A stretch of DNA of 64,000 nucleotides from Agaribacterium sp. ZY112 (GCF_041346925.1 NZ_CP166840.1:1-64000); one strand, 5' to 3'. Numbered from the stretch's first letter, positions 24,161 to 33,009 are shown. Notes: generated by a model not told the origin, from the sequence alone. Translations and numbers: made by a program.

Positions 24161-24230
24161 CAATATTATTAAGTCGATAAATCCATGTTTAAACACGGAG
24201 AAATCCGTCTTTCACGCGCTTCAGCTAGCG
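24161..24230 (-). other. attI recombination site
   Basis: The junction 24160/24161 (CACTAA|C on the + strand, G|TTAGTG on the other) separates the last cassette base from non-cassette DNA that lacks attC repeats. By position this is attI, the insertion site for new cassettes. The outer limit is a guess; no clear direct repeats mark it. Confidence 0.7.
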
Positions 24231-24261
24231 CTCACTTCGCCTAAGTCGACGATCAGCTTTT

Positions 24262-24289
24262 ACTTTACCATATTTTCTTATTTACCCAA
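24262..24289 (-). promoter_or_regulatory. Candidate array promoter Pc
   Basis: On the - strand TTGGGT (24284-24289) and TAAAGT (24262-24267) are spaced 16 bases and point to C1. The match to the sigma70 consensus is modest. Pc of other integrons lies within or upstream of intI, so the location fits. No transcript evidence. Confidence 0.35.
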
Positions 24290-24332
24290 TGAGTGAAAGG
24301 CGGACCAGTCCAGCATATCCCTATCCACAGCT

Positions 24333-24360
24333 TTACAACTGCCAAAAAGCTGTCTATACA
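24333..24360 (+). promoter_or_regulatory. intI promoter
   Basis: -35 TTACAA (24333-24338) and -10 TATACA (24355-24360), spacing 16, placed 32 bases before the intI ATG. The -10 lies inside the LexA box. Confidence 0.5.
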
Positions 24361-24365
24361 TACAG
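24350..24365 (+). promoter_or_regulatory. LexA (SOS) box upstream of intI
   Basis: CTGTCTATACATACAG is an exact CTGT-N8-ACAG match, the gammaproteobacterial LexA operator, and overlaps the intI -10. It is known that many integron integrases are LexA-repressed and induced by DNA damage, so the same SOS control is expected here. Confidence 0.85.
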
Positions 24366-24391
24366 CAAAGTGTATTTGTTTAGAGGTCTGT

Positions 24392-25369
24392 ATGTCGTCT
24401 GCTTTTTTAGATGAGGTCTCGAACCGTATGTACAAACGGCGCTACGCCAAGCGTACGATAGAAAACTATGTGTTGTGGATTAAACGCTTCATCAATTTCC
24501 ACGGTAAACGCCATCCTCAAGAGTTAAATGAACGGCATGTAGAGGCCTTTCTGGACTTTCTAGTGTTAGAGCGCAATGTCGCGGCACAAACGCAAGCCCA
24601 AGCATTAAACGCCCTTGTTTTTCTTTACAAGGAAATCATCGTTAAGCCACTGTCACTGGAGTTAAACTTCGTTAAAAGCACAACACCAAGAAAGCTTCCT
24701 GTCGTACTCACTCAGCAAGAAATTCACGTTTTTTTACAAGCTGTTGCGCCTCATCACCAGTTAGCCTGTTTTTTACTTTATGGTAGCGGGCTTCGCTTGA
24801 TGGAGTGTGTGCGTTTGCGAACGCATGATATTGATTTTGACTACAACTGCATTCGTATTTGGAACGCTAAAGGTGGCAAACACCGTGTTGTTACAATGGC
24901 TCCTGAAATCAAGACTCAACTGCGAAACCAAATTGATATTGTTCGATCATTCTGGATTCAAGATCTTGATCGCCAACACTACGACGGAGTGTGGCTACCA
25001 CATGCCTTAAGGCGCAAGTATCAATACGCCAATAAACAATTGGCTTGGCATTACTTGTTCCCCTCTCATAAATTAAGTAAAGATCCAGAAACAGGTCACT
25101 TAAGGCGTCATCACATAGATGAAAGTGGTTTACAAAAAGCAATTAAAGCGGCCGCGAAGGAGTCTAACATTGGCAAAAATATAACCGCGCATACCTTGCG
25201 GCACTCATTTGCAACGCATTTATTACAAGGTGGCGCCGATATCCGCACGGTTCAAGATCAGCTTGGTCATGTTGATGTACGCACAACACAAATCTATACG
25301 CACATTCTTCAGCGTGGTGCTAATGGTGTCGCCAGTCCTCTTTCTCTCAACTTTCTCTCTCAACAATAA
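24392..25369 (+). CDS. intI: Integron integrase
   Basis: 325-residue tyrosine recombinase from ATG 24392 (GAGG 5 bases upstream); a longer frame from 24293 covers the promoter and is rejected. The catalytic set is complete: R135 (GSGLRLM), H267 and R270 (HTLRHSFATHLL), H293 (LGHVDV), Y302 (QIYTH). The stretch LPHALRRKYQYANKQLAWHYLFPSHK with a RRHHID follow-on (about 202-242) is the extra domain that marks integron integrases. It recombines attI with attC hairpins, capturing and excising cassettes. It is divergent from the array, and the LexA box implies SOS induction. Terminated by the hairpin at 25381-25408. Confidence 0.97.
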   Translation: MSSAFLDEVSNRMYKRRYAKRTIENYVLWIKRFINFHGKRHPQELNERHVEAFLDFLVLERNVAAQTQAQALNALVFLYKEIIVKPLSLELNFVKSTTPRKLPVVLTQQEIHVFLQAVAPHHQLACFLLYGSGLRLMECVRLRTHDIDFDYNCIRIWNAKGGKHRVVTMAPEIKTQLRNQIDIVRSFWIQDLDRQHYDGVWLPHALRRKYQYANKQLAWHYLFPSHKLSKDPETGHLRRHHIDESGLQKAIKAAAKESNIGKNITAHTLRHSFATHLLQGGADIRTVQDQLGHVDVRTTQIYTHILQRGANGVASPLSLNFLSQQ

Positions 25370-25380
25370 TCAGACATAAA

Positions 25381-25408
25381 AAAGCCGGCTTAAAACCGGC
25401 TTTTTTAT
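25381..25408. terminator. Bidirectional terminator between intI and the FNT gene
   Basis: Arms AAAGCCGG (25381-25388) and CCGGCTTT (25396-25403) around a 7-base loop, with T-run on the right and A-run on the left. It serves intI and the convergent FNT gene. Confidence 0.85.
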
Positions 25409-25423
25409 TCAGGGGGCTATCAG

Positions 25424-26254
25424 TTATTGGCTAACCGGTGGCTCCGCTAGTGACTTTGCCGCTCCAGTGCGATGATGAGTCGCATACAAAGAGAAGCCTG
25501 TAAATAATAAACCGCCCACTAAGTTACCCAATAGAGTAGGTAGTTCATTCCAAAATGCCCACTGGCCAACCGTGAATTCTGCGCCAAAAATCATACCTAG
25601 TGGAAACAGATACATATTCACAACCGCGTGCTCAAACCCCAAAGCAAAGAAGATTAGGATTGGCATCCACATCGCAATCACCTTACCGCCAACGGTATTA
25701 CTTAGCATTGCACCCACAACACCTAGGCTTACCATCCAGTTACATAAAATTCCTTTTGTGAAACAGGTTGCCCATCCCGCAAAACCAAACTCCTCATAAC
25801 CAAGTACTCGGCCTGTTGTTACTTTAACCATGGCTTGCGCAGCCGCACCTGGTTCTTTCTGAAAGCCCATTGTCCAAACAATGGCAACAAGCGCAGCAAT
25901 GGTTAATGCACCAATAAAGTTGCCAATAAATACTAATAACCAGTTATACAACACACGGCCCGGAGTCACACCTTTACGCTTATCCAGTAACGCAAGTGGT
26001 ACCAAGGCAAACACGCCTGTTAACAGATCAAAACCCATTAAGTTAAGAATACAAAAACCCACCGGAAAGATAAGTGCACCAACAATTGGCAAACCGGTTT
26101 GCACTGTTGCCGTAAAGGCTAGAGCGACAGCAATAGCTAAGGTGCCACCGGCCATAACGGCGCGAATAACAACATCACGATCAGCCATAGTTACTTTTGA
26201 TTCACCAGCATCAATCATCAGCTGCACGAATTCGCTGGGGTTGCGATAAGACAT
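25424..26254 (-). CDS. Formate/nitrite transporter (FocA/NirC family)
   Basis: 276 residues from ATG 26254, with GGGAT upstream; the longer frame to 26317 has no supporting site. It has about six membrane segments and FNT signatures: GALIFPVGFCILNLMGFDLLTG-type helix 2, NWLLVFIGNFIGAL, and GFEHAVVNMY carrying the conserved gate His. FNT channels are pentameric and move formate, nitrite or hydrosulfide across the inner membrane. It is divergent from adhE, so formate export during mixed-acid fermentation is a plausible role. Nitrite is the alternative. Confidence 0.92.
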   Translation of the reverse strand: MSYRNPSEFVQLMIDAGESKVTMADRDVVIRAVMAGGTLAIAVALAFTATVQTGLPIVGALIFPVGFCILNLMGFDLLTGVFALVPLALLDKRKGVTPGRVLYNWLLVFIGNFIGALTIAALVAIVWTMGFQKEPGAAAQAMVKVTTGRVLGYEEFGFAGWATCFTKGILCNWMVSLGVVGAMLSNTVGGKVIAMWMPILIFFALGFEHAVVNMYLFPLGMIFGAEFTVGQWAFWNELPTLLGNLVGGLLFTGFSLYATHHRTGAAKSLAEPPVSQ

Positions 26255-26640
26255 AAGACATCCCAAATATATATTTGTTTTAAAGTAGTAGAAGGTGGTT
26301 TGCAGGGAGGCCTCCATAACCCCGTCTGCACGATCGCAAGTCTCCTTAAATATCTAAAAGGAATCTTGCGCCATATCAAGTACAGACCAGTGAGTCGGAA
26401 CTTAATCGCCTATTCGTAATACATACAAAATAGGCTAGGCTTGCTATTCGGTTTTATTGCTTAGCGTGATCAGTTTTTTTGATCAATAACAAGCACTAGC
26501 CTAAGCACACTTGTTACCGTAGTACCCAAGCTAATCAATCAGCGTGAATAAAGGGATCAGAGATGGCCCTAGAGATGAAGCCGCTGAGCGAAGATGTAGC
26601 ACCGTTTTTTCAGTTTTAACTTTGAAATGGGAGACCAAAA
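26255..26640. other. Intergenic region between the FNT gene and adhE
   Basis: 386 bases with two divergent genes, so both promoters must lie here. I see the FNR-like site at 26479-26492 and a purine-rich ribosome site (GGGAGACC) before adhE, but no strong -35/-10 pair. Confidence 0.5.
26479..26492 (+). promoter_or_regulatory. FNR-like box upstream of adhE
   Basis: TTGATCAATAACAA matches TTGAT-N4-ATCAA in nine of ten defined positions. It lies between an FNT gene and adhE, both typical anaerobic targets in other bacteria. Single site, imperfect right half. Confidence 0.4.
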
Positions 26641-29301
26641 ATGGTCGATAAGAAAGACGACAATAGTGTCGAGATCCAACAGCTAGATGAGCTGATCGCA
26701 CGAGTAAAAAGAGCTCAAGCTGCTTATTCGCAGTTTAGCCAAGAGCAAGTTGACGAAATTTTCCGTCGTGCAGCCCTAGCAGCAAATGACAACCGTATCT
26801 TACTTGCAAAGATGGCCGCAGAAGAGACAGGCATGGGTATCGCGGAAGACAAGGCGATCAAAAACCACTTTGCATCTGAGTACATCTATAACAAGTACAA
26901 AGACGAAAAGACCTGCGGTATTTTAGAAGAAGACAAAGCATTCGGCATCATGAAGGTTGCTGAGCCGGTAGGTATTTTGGCGGGTATTGTTCCAACTACT
27001 AACCCAACTTCAACTGCAATCTTTAAGTCTTTATTGGCTCTAAAAACTCGTAACGGCATTATCTTCAGCCCACATCCACGTGCGAAAAACTGTACTGGTC
27101 TTGCTGCTAAGATCATTTTGGATGCCGCCATTGAAGCCGGCGCACCTGCTGACATCGTTGCTTGTATCCAAGAGCCTTCTGTTCCATTAAGTGCTCACTT
27201 GATGCAACACGAAGACATCAACATGATTCTTGCTACTGGTGGCCCAGGCATGGTTAAGGCCGCTTACTCTTCAGGTAAGCCTGCCATTGGTGTTGGCGCG
27301 GGTAATACTCCTGCGGTTATCGATGAAACAGCTCACCTTAAGCAAGCGGTTAGCTCTATCTTGATGAGTAAAACTTTTGATAACGGCGTTATCTGTGCTT
27401 CTGAGCAGAGTGTTGTGGTTGTCGACAGCGTTTATGAAGAAGTAAAAGCTGAATTCCAAGCTCGTGGTGCTTACGTATTAAACCCAGCTGAAAAAGAAAA
27501 AGTAGGCGGCAAAATTCTTGTTGGCCCAGCTTGCGCAATGAACCCTGAGATCGTTGGCCAGCCAGCGTGGAGAGTTGCTGAAATCGGCGGCGTTAAGGTG
27601 CCTAAAGAAGCGAAAGTTCTTATCGGTGAGTGTGAGCACATCAACGACGACGAGCCATTTGCTCACGAGAAACTAAGCCCTACTTTGGCTATGTACCGTG
27701 CAAGTGACTTTAACGATGCGGTTGCGCAAGCGGTTAAGTTAATCGAAATGGGCGGCATGGGTCACACCTCTGTGCTTTACACCGACCAGGACGCTAACAA
27801 AGATCGCTTGGAAGAGTTCGGCAAGAAAATGAAAACTGGCCGTATTCTTATCAACATGCCTGCATCGCAGGGCGCAATTGGTGACTTGTACAACTTTAAA
27901 CTAGCACCATCTTTGACTCTAGGCTGTGGTAGCTGGGGTGGTAACTCAGTAAGTGAAAACGTGGGAGTGAAGCACTTGATCAATACCAAAACTGTCGCCT
28001 CTCGTCGTGAAAACATGCTTTGGCACAAAGTACCTAAGTCTATTTACTTCCGTAAAGGCGCACTTCCTGTTGCCCTTGAAGAATTAAAAGACGCTAAGCG
28101 TGCGATGATCGTTACTGATAACTTCTTGTACAGCAACGGCTATGTAGACAACGTGCTTGAAACTCTACACTGCTACAACATCGAAACTGATGTGTATTAC
28201 GAAGTAGAAGCGGATCCAACTCTTAAAGTAGTAAACAAAGGTGTTGATAAGCTTAAAGCCTTCCAGCCTGACGTGATTATCGCCATCGGTGGTGGTTCAC
28301 CAATGGATGCTGCGAAAATCATGTGGGTAATGTACGAGCACCCAGAAGTTCGCTTTGAAGACTTGGCCTTGCGCTTTATGGATATCCGTAAGCGTATCTA
28401 CAAGTTCCCTAAAATGGGTGAAAAAGCACAACTGATTGCCGTTCCAACTACTTCTGGTACTGGTTCTGAGGTAACTCCATTCGCCGTGGTAACTGATGAA
28501 AACACTGACATCAAATACCCAATTGCGGACTACGAGCTAACTCCAAACATGGCGATCATCGATCCTGACTTTGTCATGGATATGCCGCCTAGCTTGTGTG
28601 CCTTCGGTGGTGTTGATGCCCTAACTCACGCCCTAGAAGCTTACGTAAGTGTTTTCGCTAACGAATTCACTAACGGTCAAGCGCTTGAAGCGATCCGCTT
28701 ATTGTTTAAGTACCTGCCTAGCAGCTACAAAAATGGTAAAAACGATCCTAAAGCTCGTGAGAAAGTTCACTACGCAGCAACTATGGCTGGTATCGCATTT
28801 GCGAATGCTTTCTTGGGTGTGTGTCACTCTATGGCTCACAAACTTGGTTCGCACTTCCACGTGCCTCACGGTTTAGCTAACGCCTTACTTATCAGCGAAA
28901 CCATTAAGTACAACGCCGTTGATAACCCAGTTAAGCAAGGTACTTTCCCTCAGTACAAGTACCCACAAGCGAAACTGCGTTACGCTAAAGTGGCTGACTA
29001 CTTAGGTCTTGGTGGTAACACTCTTGATGAGAAAGTCGACTTGTTAGTAGCTGCAGTTGAAGGCTTGAAAGCTGAGCTAGATATCCCAACTAGCATTAGA
29101 GGCGCCGGTGTTAACGAGCGTGAGTTCCTTGAGAAAGTAGACCTTCTTTCAGAAGAAGCGTTTGATGATCAGTGTACTCCTGCTAACCCGCGTTACCCTC
29201 TGGTAAGCGAGCTTAAAGGTCTATATCTGAACGCTTTCTACGGTGAAGATCAAGCAGCTCCCGCAGCTAAAAAGCCTGCGAAAAAAGCTGCTAAAAAATA
29301 A
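26641..29301 (+). CDS. adhE: Bifunctional aldehyde-alcohol dehydrogenase
   Basis: 886 residues, close to the usual ~890. The N-terminal acetaldehyde dehydrogenase half contains the catalytic C252 (NGVICASEQS). The C-terminal iron-dependent alcohol dehydrogenase half has the NAD-binding GGGSPMDAAK and metal-binding region HALEAYVSVFAN with GVCHSMAHKLGSHFHVPHG. Together they reduce acetyl-CoA to ethanol, regenerating NAD+ in anaerobic fermentation; AdhE forms spirosomes in other bacteria. The Ala/Lys-rich tail (APAAKKPAKKAAKK) is an unusual addition. A terminator follows. Confidence 0.97.
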   Translation: MVDKKDDNSVEIQQLDELIARVKRAQAAYSQFSQEQVDEIFRRAALAANDNRILLAKMAAEETGMGIAEDKAIKNHFASEYIYNKYKDEKTCGILEEDKAFGIMKVAEPVGILAGIVPTTNPTSTAIFKSLLALKTRNGIIFSPHPRAKNCTGLAAKIILDAAIEAGAPADIVACIQEPSVPLSAHLMQHEDINMILATGGPGMVKAAYSSGKPAIGVGAGNTPAVIDETAHLKQAVSSILMSKTFDNGVICASEQSVVVVDSVYEEVKAEFQARGAYVLNPAEKEKVGGKILVGPACAMNPEIVGQPAWRVAEIGGVKVPKEAKVLIGECEHINDDEPFAHEKLSPTLAMYRASDFNDAVAQAVKLIEMGGMGHTSVLYTDQDANKDRLEEFGKKMKTGRILINMPASQGAIGDLYNFKLAPSLTLGCGSWGGNSVSENVGVKHLINTKTVASRRENMLWHKVPKSIYFRKGALPVALEELKDAKRAMIVTDNFLYSNGYVDNVLETLHCYNIETDVYYEVEADPTLKVVNKGVDKLKAFQPDVIIAIGGGSPMDAAKIMWVMYEHPEVRFEDLALRFMDIRKRIYKFPKMGEKAQLIAVPTTSGTGSEVTPFAVVTDENTDIKYPIADYELTPNMAIIDPDFVMDMPPSLCAFGGVDALTHALEAYVSVFANEFTNGQALEAIRLLFKYLPSSYKNGKNDPKAREKVHYAATMAGIAFANAFLGVCHSMAHKLGSHFHVPHGLANALLISETIKYNAVDNPVKQGTFPQYKYPQAKLRYAKVADYLGLGGNTLDEKVDLLVAAVEGLKAELDIPTSIRGAGVNEREFLEKVDLLSEEAFDDQCTPANPRYPLVSELKGLYLNAFYGEDQAAPAAKKPAKKAAKK

Positions 29302-29329
29302 GTTTTAATACTCATTAAAACGTAAATAG

Positions 29330-29353
29330 AACCCCGCCAAGTGCGGGGTTTTT
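29330..29353 (+). terminator. Terminator after adhE
   Basis: Arms ACCCCGC (29331-29337) and GCGGGGT (29343-29349) around a 5-base loop, followed by a T-run. The position right after the adhE stop fits. Confidence 0.9.
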
Positions 29354-29360
29354 ATGTTCA

Positions 29361-29525
29361 GGATGAACGGTATAGCACGAGTTCAAGGACGAACAAGAGC
29401 GCATAGGTTCAGGCAGATAACTGCATCCTGCGTTATCTGCACTTCCGCCATCCATGGCGGTCGGATGAACGGTATAGCACGGGTTCAGGACGAACAGGAG
29501 TGCATAGATTCAGGAAGATAACTGC
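29361..29525. repeat. Imperfect direct repeat with central palindrome
   Basis: Two ~64-base copies (29361-29424 and 29463-29525), each beginning GGATGAACGGTATAGCACG and ending AGATAACTGC, flank the palindrome CCGCCATCCATGGCGG (29445-29460). The second copy differs from the first by several bases. No gene is seen. Confidence 0.8.
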
Positions 29526-30055
29526 TAGCTTTGGCATCCTGCCACTTTTGCCTTCCACCTTAGGTATTCACTAACCTTGTTATAACAATGGGCTATCACA
29601 AGTGCGAATACAGAGTATAAAAAAGGGTAGAGAAAACACCATTGCTGTCCCACATTTTGTGTGGTAGGGAGCAGCGTCCTATTTTCAGTCTGGTCGTCCC
29701 TGTTTGGACAAGCCTAATCAGGGACGCTGTAAATATATCCTTATACGCTTTGCTTCGGCATCCTGCCTCAGAAACCCTTCATAGCCTTGCCCAAACAGGC
29801 ACTTCTAGCGTCTGGCACGGGCTTCGAATATGGAGTGGGAGGAGTTAAGCAAGGCCGTCTACCGCAGGGAGCGGTAGCCGAGCCCCCATGGATGGGTTTA
29901 CGGCGTGCCTTGATTAACACCACCTATTCCATGTCTCAAACACATTTAAATTACTTAAAGCCAAACCCGTAAAGCCGATACATTAAGGCGGCAATAATTT
30001 ATGGAACAGCAATGGAGAAAACACCGCCCTTTTTCTCAACTTAGCAATAAGTCCT
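29526..30055. other. Non-coding region with nested inverted repeats
   Basis: 530 bases after the direct repeat, with no gene that has a ribosome site or recognisable protein. At 29845-29917 an outer stem (TTAAGCAAGGCCG / CGGCGTGCCTTGATTAA) encloses two hairpins (CTACCGC-AGGGA-GCGGTAG at 29859-29877 and CCCA-TGGA-TGGG at 29885-29896), a possible three-way junction. A further inverted pair GTCCCTG / CAGGGAC lies near 29700-29725. Confidence 0.6.
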
Positions 30056-31105
30056 TTATTTATTACGTTCTTTGGCTGAACCTTCTCTTAAACGGCCTCG
30101 ATATTTATCTTTTGCTAAGGCCTGCATATCTTCAACCACATCGCGCTCATCGACAATTTCACGACCAAGCAAGGTTTCAATCGCATCTTCTAACGCGACC
30201 ACACCGGCAGTCTGACCAAATTCATCTTCAACTAAACACAAGTGTGCTTTTTGTTTAATCAACATATCCAACAAATGCTGAACTGGCAGCTTTTCTGAAA
30301 CTCGAATGAATTCCTGAGCAAACTCGCTGACATGCTCACCACCTTGCCCGTTTCGCTCCGCCTCATATAAGTCTGAACGAATCACCATGCCTGCAATATC
30401 ATCCACCCCAGAGCCATAAACAGGGATACGTGAGAACTGCTGAGTTTTAGGGTTATCTAAGGCCTCACTCACCGTTAGACTTTTATCTAACATGTGTACA
30501 ACGGTTCTTGGGGTGAGAATTTTTTCAACCTTAATATCACGCAAGCCAAGCAGGTTAGAAAGGTATTCGTTCTCTTGCTTAAATAGTGCGCCTTCTTTGT
30601 GGCTTAAAGAAGCCAATGCAATAATCTCTTCGCGAGTTATTTCGTTGTCTTGCTCATTACTGAACAATTTTGTTAAGCGCGAAGAGAACCAAACCAAGGG
30701 ATAGACCAGCTTAACCAACCACGAAATTACAAAGGCCGCAGGTGTCGCTAACTGACGCCAATAACTGGCTCCTAAGGTTTTAGGAATAATTTCAGAAAAA
30801 TACAAAATAGCTAGAGTCAGAAGTACTGCGATCAAGGTTTCCCATTCGGCTCCAAAGACTTGTAAAGCCTGAGAGCCGACACCCGCCGCCCCCATGGTGT
30901 GGGCAAAGGTATTTAAGATCAAAATACTCGAAAGCGATTCATCCAAACGCCCCTTCACTTTAGCAAGCTTGCTGGCCTTAGCTGGGTTTTCAAGCTCTAA
31001 GGCTTGCAAGTAACTTGGTGTAACAGAGAGCAACACAGCCTCTAGTACGGAGCACAAAAAAGAGACGCCAATGGCGAGTGATAAATAAAGCAGTAATAGA
31101 GTCAT
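30056..31105 (-). CDS. CNNM-domain membrane protein with CBS pair
   Basis: 349 residues from ATG 31105; a frame to 31228 gives an alternative start with GAAGG directly before it. The N-terminal CNNM (DUF21) membrane part has three to four helices and the SEIIPKTLGA motif. A CBS pair follows (ILTPRTVVHMLDKSLTVSEAL, SRIPVYGSGVDDIAGMV, FGQTAGVVALEDAIETLLG). Relatives are magnesium or cobalt transport/efflux proteins. It lacks the C-terminal CorC_HlyC domain present in longer family members. It differs from the soluble corC gene elsewhere in this window. Confidence 0.88.
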   Translation of the reverse strand: MTLLLLYLSLAIGVSFLCSVLEAVLLSVTPSYLQALELENPAKASKLAKVKGRLDESLSSILILNTFAHTMGAAGVGSQALQVFGAEWETLIAVLLTLAILYFSEIIPKTLGASYWRQLATPAAFVISWLVKLVYPLVWFSSRLTKLFSNEQDNEITREEIIALASLSHKEGALFKQENEYLSNLLGLRDIKVEKILTPRTVVHMLDKSLTVSEALDNPKTQQFSRIPVYGSGVDDIAGMVIRSDLYEAERNGQGGEHVSEFAQEFIRVSEKLPVQHLLDMLIKQKAHLCLVEDEFGQTAGVVALEDAIETLLGREIVDERDVVEDMQALAKDKYRGRLREGSAKERNK

Positions 31106-31506
31106 AATTTCGTTTAGTAAAAATGAGCCTAAGGGCCCTTTAAAGCTTAGATGCGAACAGCCCAACCAAGCTAATGGCTTAAATCTGCGCTCATGCAAGC
31201 CGCTATTCAACAAGATATCGGCAAGCATACCTTCGACTTATAGCCGAGGTCTAATTACCCGATACAAAGATTAAGAATAGTTAGCACCATAGACAAGGTA
31301 TTGACACTTTTTAGGTCTCTTAGGGCATAGCATAAATACGTGACAATAGTGCGCTGATGCCCAGTTTAAGCCCCGTAGCTACGCACTATTAAGTTCCCTT
31401 TTTTAAAGGCTTTGCACCACTGTGATTGACACCAGTCAAAGCCGCTATAACCACCTAGGTTAACCTGTAGTGGATAATTTTTTCACTTCATAACTAGGGA
31501 TAAAAA
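31106..31506. other. Intergenic region before the OFA transporter
   Basis: 401 bases without a gene. It contains an inverted repeat AATAGTGCG / CGCACTATT (31345-31353 and 31382-31390) and the FNR-like palindrome at 31426-31439. A TTGACA at 31301-31306 has no good -10 partner. Confidence 0.5.
31426..31439 (+). promoter_or_regulatory. FNR/DNR-like palindrome upstream of the OFA transporter
   Basis: TTGACACCAGTCAA is a perfect TTGAC-N4-GTCAA palindrome, 67 bases before the ATG. It fits the TTGA-N6-TCAA core of Crp/Fnr-family regulators such as FNR, ANR or FixK. Confidence 0.5.
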
Positions 31507-32916
31507 ATGACTGCAACATCCCCTCAAACTGCAACCAAAAATCGCTGGCTTATCGCAGCGTCCGCTGTCGGGGTTCACGCCTCCATCGGTTCTGTATACG
31601 CGTTTAGTGTATTTAAAAAGCCTCTTTCAAAATTGCTTGAAGGCGTGAGCGACAATGAAATCGCCTGGACCTTTAGTTTTGCAATTTTCTTCTTAGGTAT
31701 CAGCGCTGCCATTATGGGCCACTTTGTTGAAAAACACGGTCCTCGTAAATCAGGCATGTTAGCTGCCAGCTTTTTTGGTGGCGGTTTATTAGTCGCAGGC
31801 CTTGGTGCGATGCTAGAGAACCTCTATATCATCTGGCTCGGTTACGGTGTATTAGGTGGTATCGGTTTAGGTATTGGCTACATCACCCCGGTAAGTACGC
31901 TTGTTAAATGGTTCCCGGATCGCCGCGGCTTGGCAACCGGCCTTGCCATTATGGGTTTTGGTTTTGGCGCCTTTTTTGGTGGGCCATTATTCCAAAAGCT
32001 AATGACTAGCTTTGGCTTGAGTTTTTACGGCGCAGCTGATCTTGCACAAGCGGTTGCCGTACCGGCCATTGCTGCAAAAGTTAGCGGCATCACCGATCCT
32101 GTGGCCATCAACCAAGCTGTTGCTGCCATTGTTGCCGCTAAAGGGATTTACGCCAACTGGTTCATTATGGGTATTGTGTACCTAGTTGTAATGTTCGCTT
32201 CTGCTTCTTATCTAGAGCGCCCACCAGAAGGCTGGATGCCAGAAGGTATGAAAGACGCTATCGCTTCAGGTAAAAAGAAAAAAGTAGAAGATCTTACTCA
32301 ACTTACAGCTAACGAAGCCGTTAAAACTGCGCCGTTCTATGGCCTGTGGATAATGATGTTTATTAACATCAGCTGTGGTATTGCCGTTATCTACTCAGCC
32401 TCACCACTTGCACAAGAAAGTATTGGTTTAACTGCAGGCGAAGCCGCTGCAGTTGTGGGCTTGATGTCTTTATTTAACGGTTTGGGTCGTATTGGCTGGG
32501 CGTCAATGTCTGATGTATTAGGCCGAAGCAACACTTACATGACCTTCTTTATCGTACAGATTGTTGCCTTTGCCCTACTACCAAACATCACTAGTGTGAT
32601 CATGTTCCAAGTTGTCTTGTACTTGATCCTCACTTGCTACGGCGGTGGTTTTGCAACTCTACCTGCATTTATTGGTGACCTATTTGGCACCAAGCAGCTT
32701 GGCGCCATCCATGGTTACGTCTTAACTGCTTGGGCTGCGGCCGGTCTTGCAGGCCCTCAGTTAGCAGCTTACGTGCGCACTGTAAGTGGCAGCTATGAAA
32801 GCACTCTCTACATCTTTGCAGGTGTATTTATTGTTGCTCTTGGGGTATCACTGGTGATGAAAGCCTATGTAAACCGTGCACGAGGTGCTTTAGAAGCGGC
32901 AGCTGCTGCTAGCTAA
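31507..32916 (+). CDS. MFS transporter, oxalate/formate antiporter (OFA) family
   Basis: 469 residues with twelve hydrophobic segments and an internal loop near 255-280 (GKKKKVEDLTQLTANEAVKT). The start ATG is preceded by AGGGATAAAAA. Family features include GSVYAFSVFKKPL near the N-terminus, GIGLGIGYITPVSTLVKWFPDRRGLATG and GGGFATLPAFIGDLFG. OFA members move oxalate, formate, pyruvate, lactate or other monocarboxylates. Substrate here is unknown; formate or pyruvate fits the FNT-adhE neighbourhood. Confidence 0.9.
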   Translation: MTATSPQTATKNRWLIAASAVGVHASIGSVYAFSVFKKPLSKLLEGVSDNEIAWTFSFAIFFLGISAAIMGHFVEKHGPRKSGMLAASFFGGGLLVAGLGAMLENLYIIWLGYGVLGGIGLGIGYITPVSTLVKWFPDRRGLATGLAIMGFGFGAFFGGPLFQKLMTSFGLSFYGAADLAQAVAVPAIAAKVSGITDPVAINQAVAAIVAAKGIYANWFIMGIVYLVVMFASASYLERPPEGWMPEGMKDAIASGKKKKVEDLTQLTANEAVKTAPFYGLWIMMFINISCGIAVIYSASPLAQESIGLTAGEAAAVVGLMSLFNGLGRIGWASMSDVLGRSNTYMTFFIVQIVAFALLPNITSVIMFQVVLYLILTCYGGGFATLPAFIGDLFGTKQLGAIHGYVLTAWAAAGLAGPQLAAYVRTVSGSYESTLYIFAGVFIVALGVSLVMKAYVNRARGALEAAAAAS

Positions 32917-32931
32917 ATAAAACCAAGTACA

Positions 32932-33009
32932 TGTTTAATAGCGTTTTATGCGCTATTAAACATCCTTTTTAAGCCCTAGCTTATCTTATTAAGCTGGGGC
33001 TTATTTTTA
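32932..33009 (+). terminator. Tandem terminator hairpins after the OFA transporter
   Basis: The first hairpin has arms GTTTAATAGCG and CGCTATTAAAC (32933-32961). The second has AAGCCCTAGCTTA and TAAGCTGGGGCTT (32971-33002), followed by a T-rich run. The second is the better terminator. Confidence 0.75.

Larger units (their letters stand above)
1..25369. mobile_element. Chromosomal integron: intI plus array of 48 complete cassettes
   Basis: The region consists of an integron integrase gene at the right end and, to its left, regularly spaced attC repeats alternating with short ORFs on the opposite strand. Cassette junctions read ATAA|CGCC on the + strand, which is the complement of G|TTRRRY. 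I number cassettes C1 (next to attI, ending at 24160) to C48 (195-704), with a partial C49 at 1-194. Most attCs belong to a few closely related families, as is usual for resident chromosomal integrons. The array runs past the left window edge, so its full size is unknown. Confidence 0.96.

Noticed and set aside
24293..24391. Upstream extension of intI to 24293
   Set aside because: The extension covers the promoter and LexA box; the ATG at 24392 has a good ribosome site and matches the usual IntI N-terminus.
29642..29972. Two + strand ORFs of about 60 residues after adhE
   Set aside because: They overlap the palindromic repeat region, have no ribosome site and resemble no protein.
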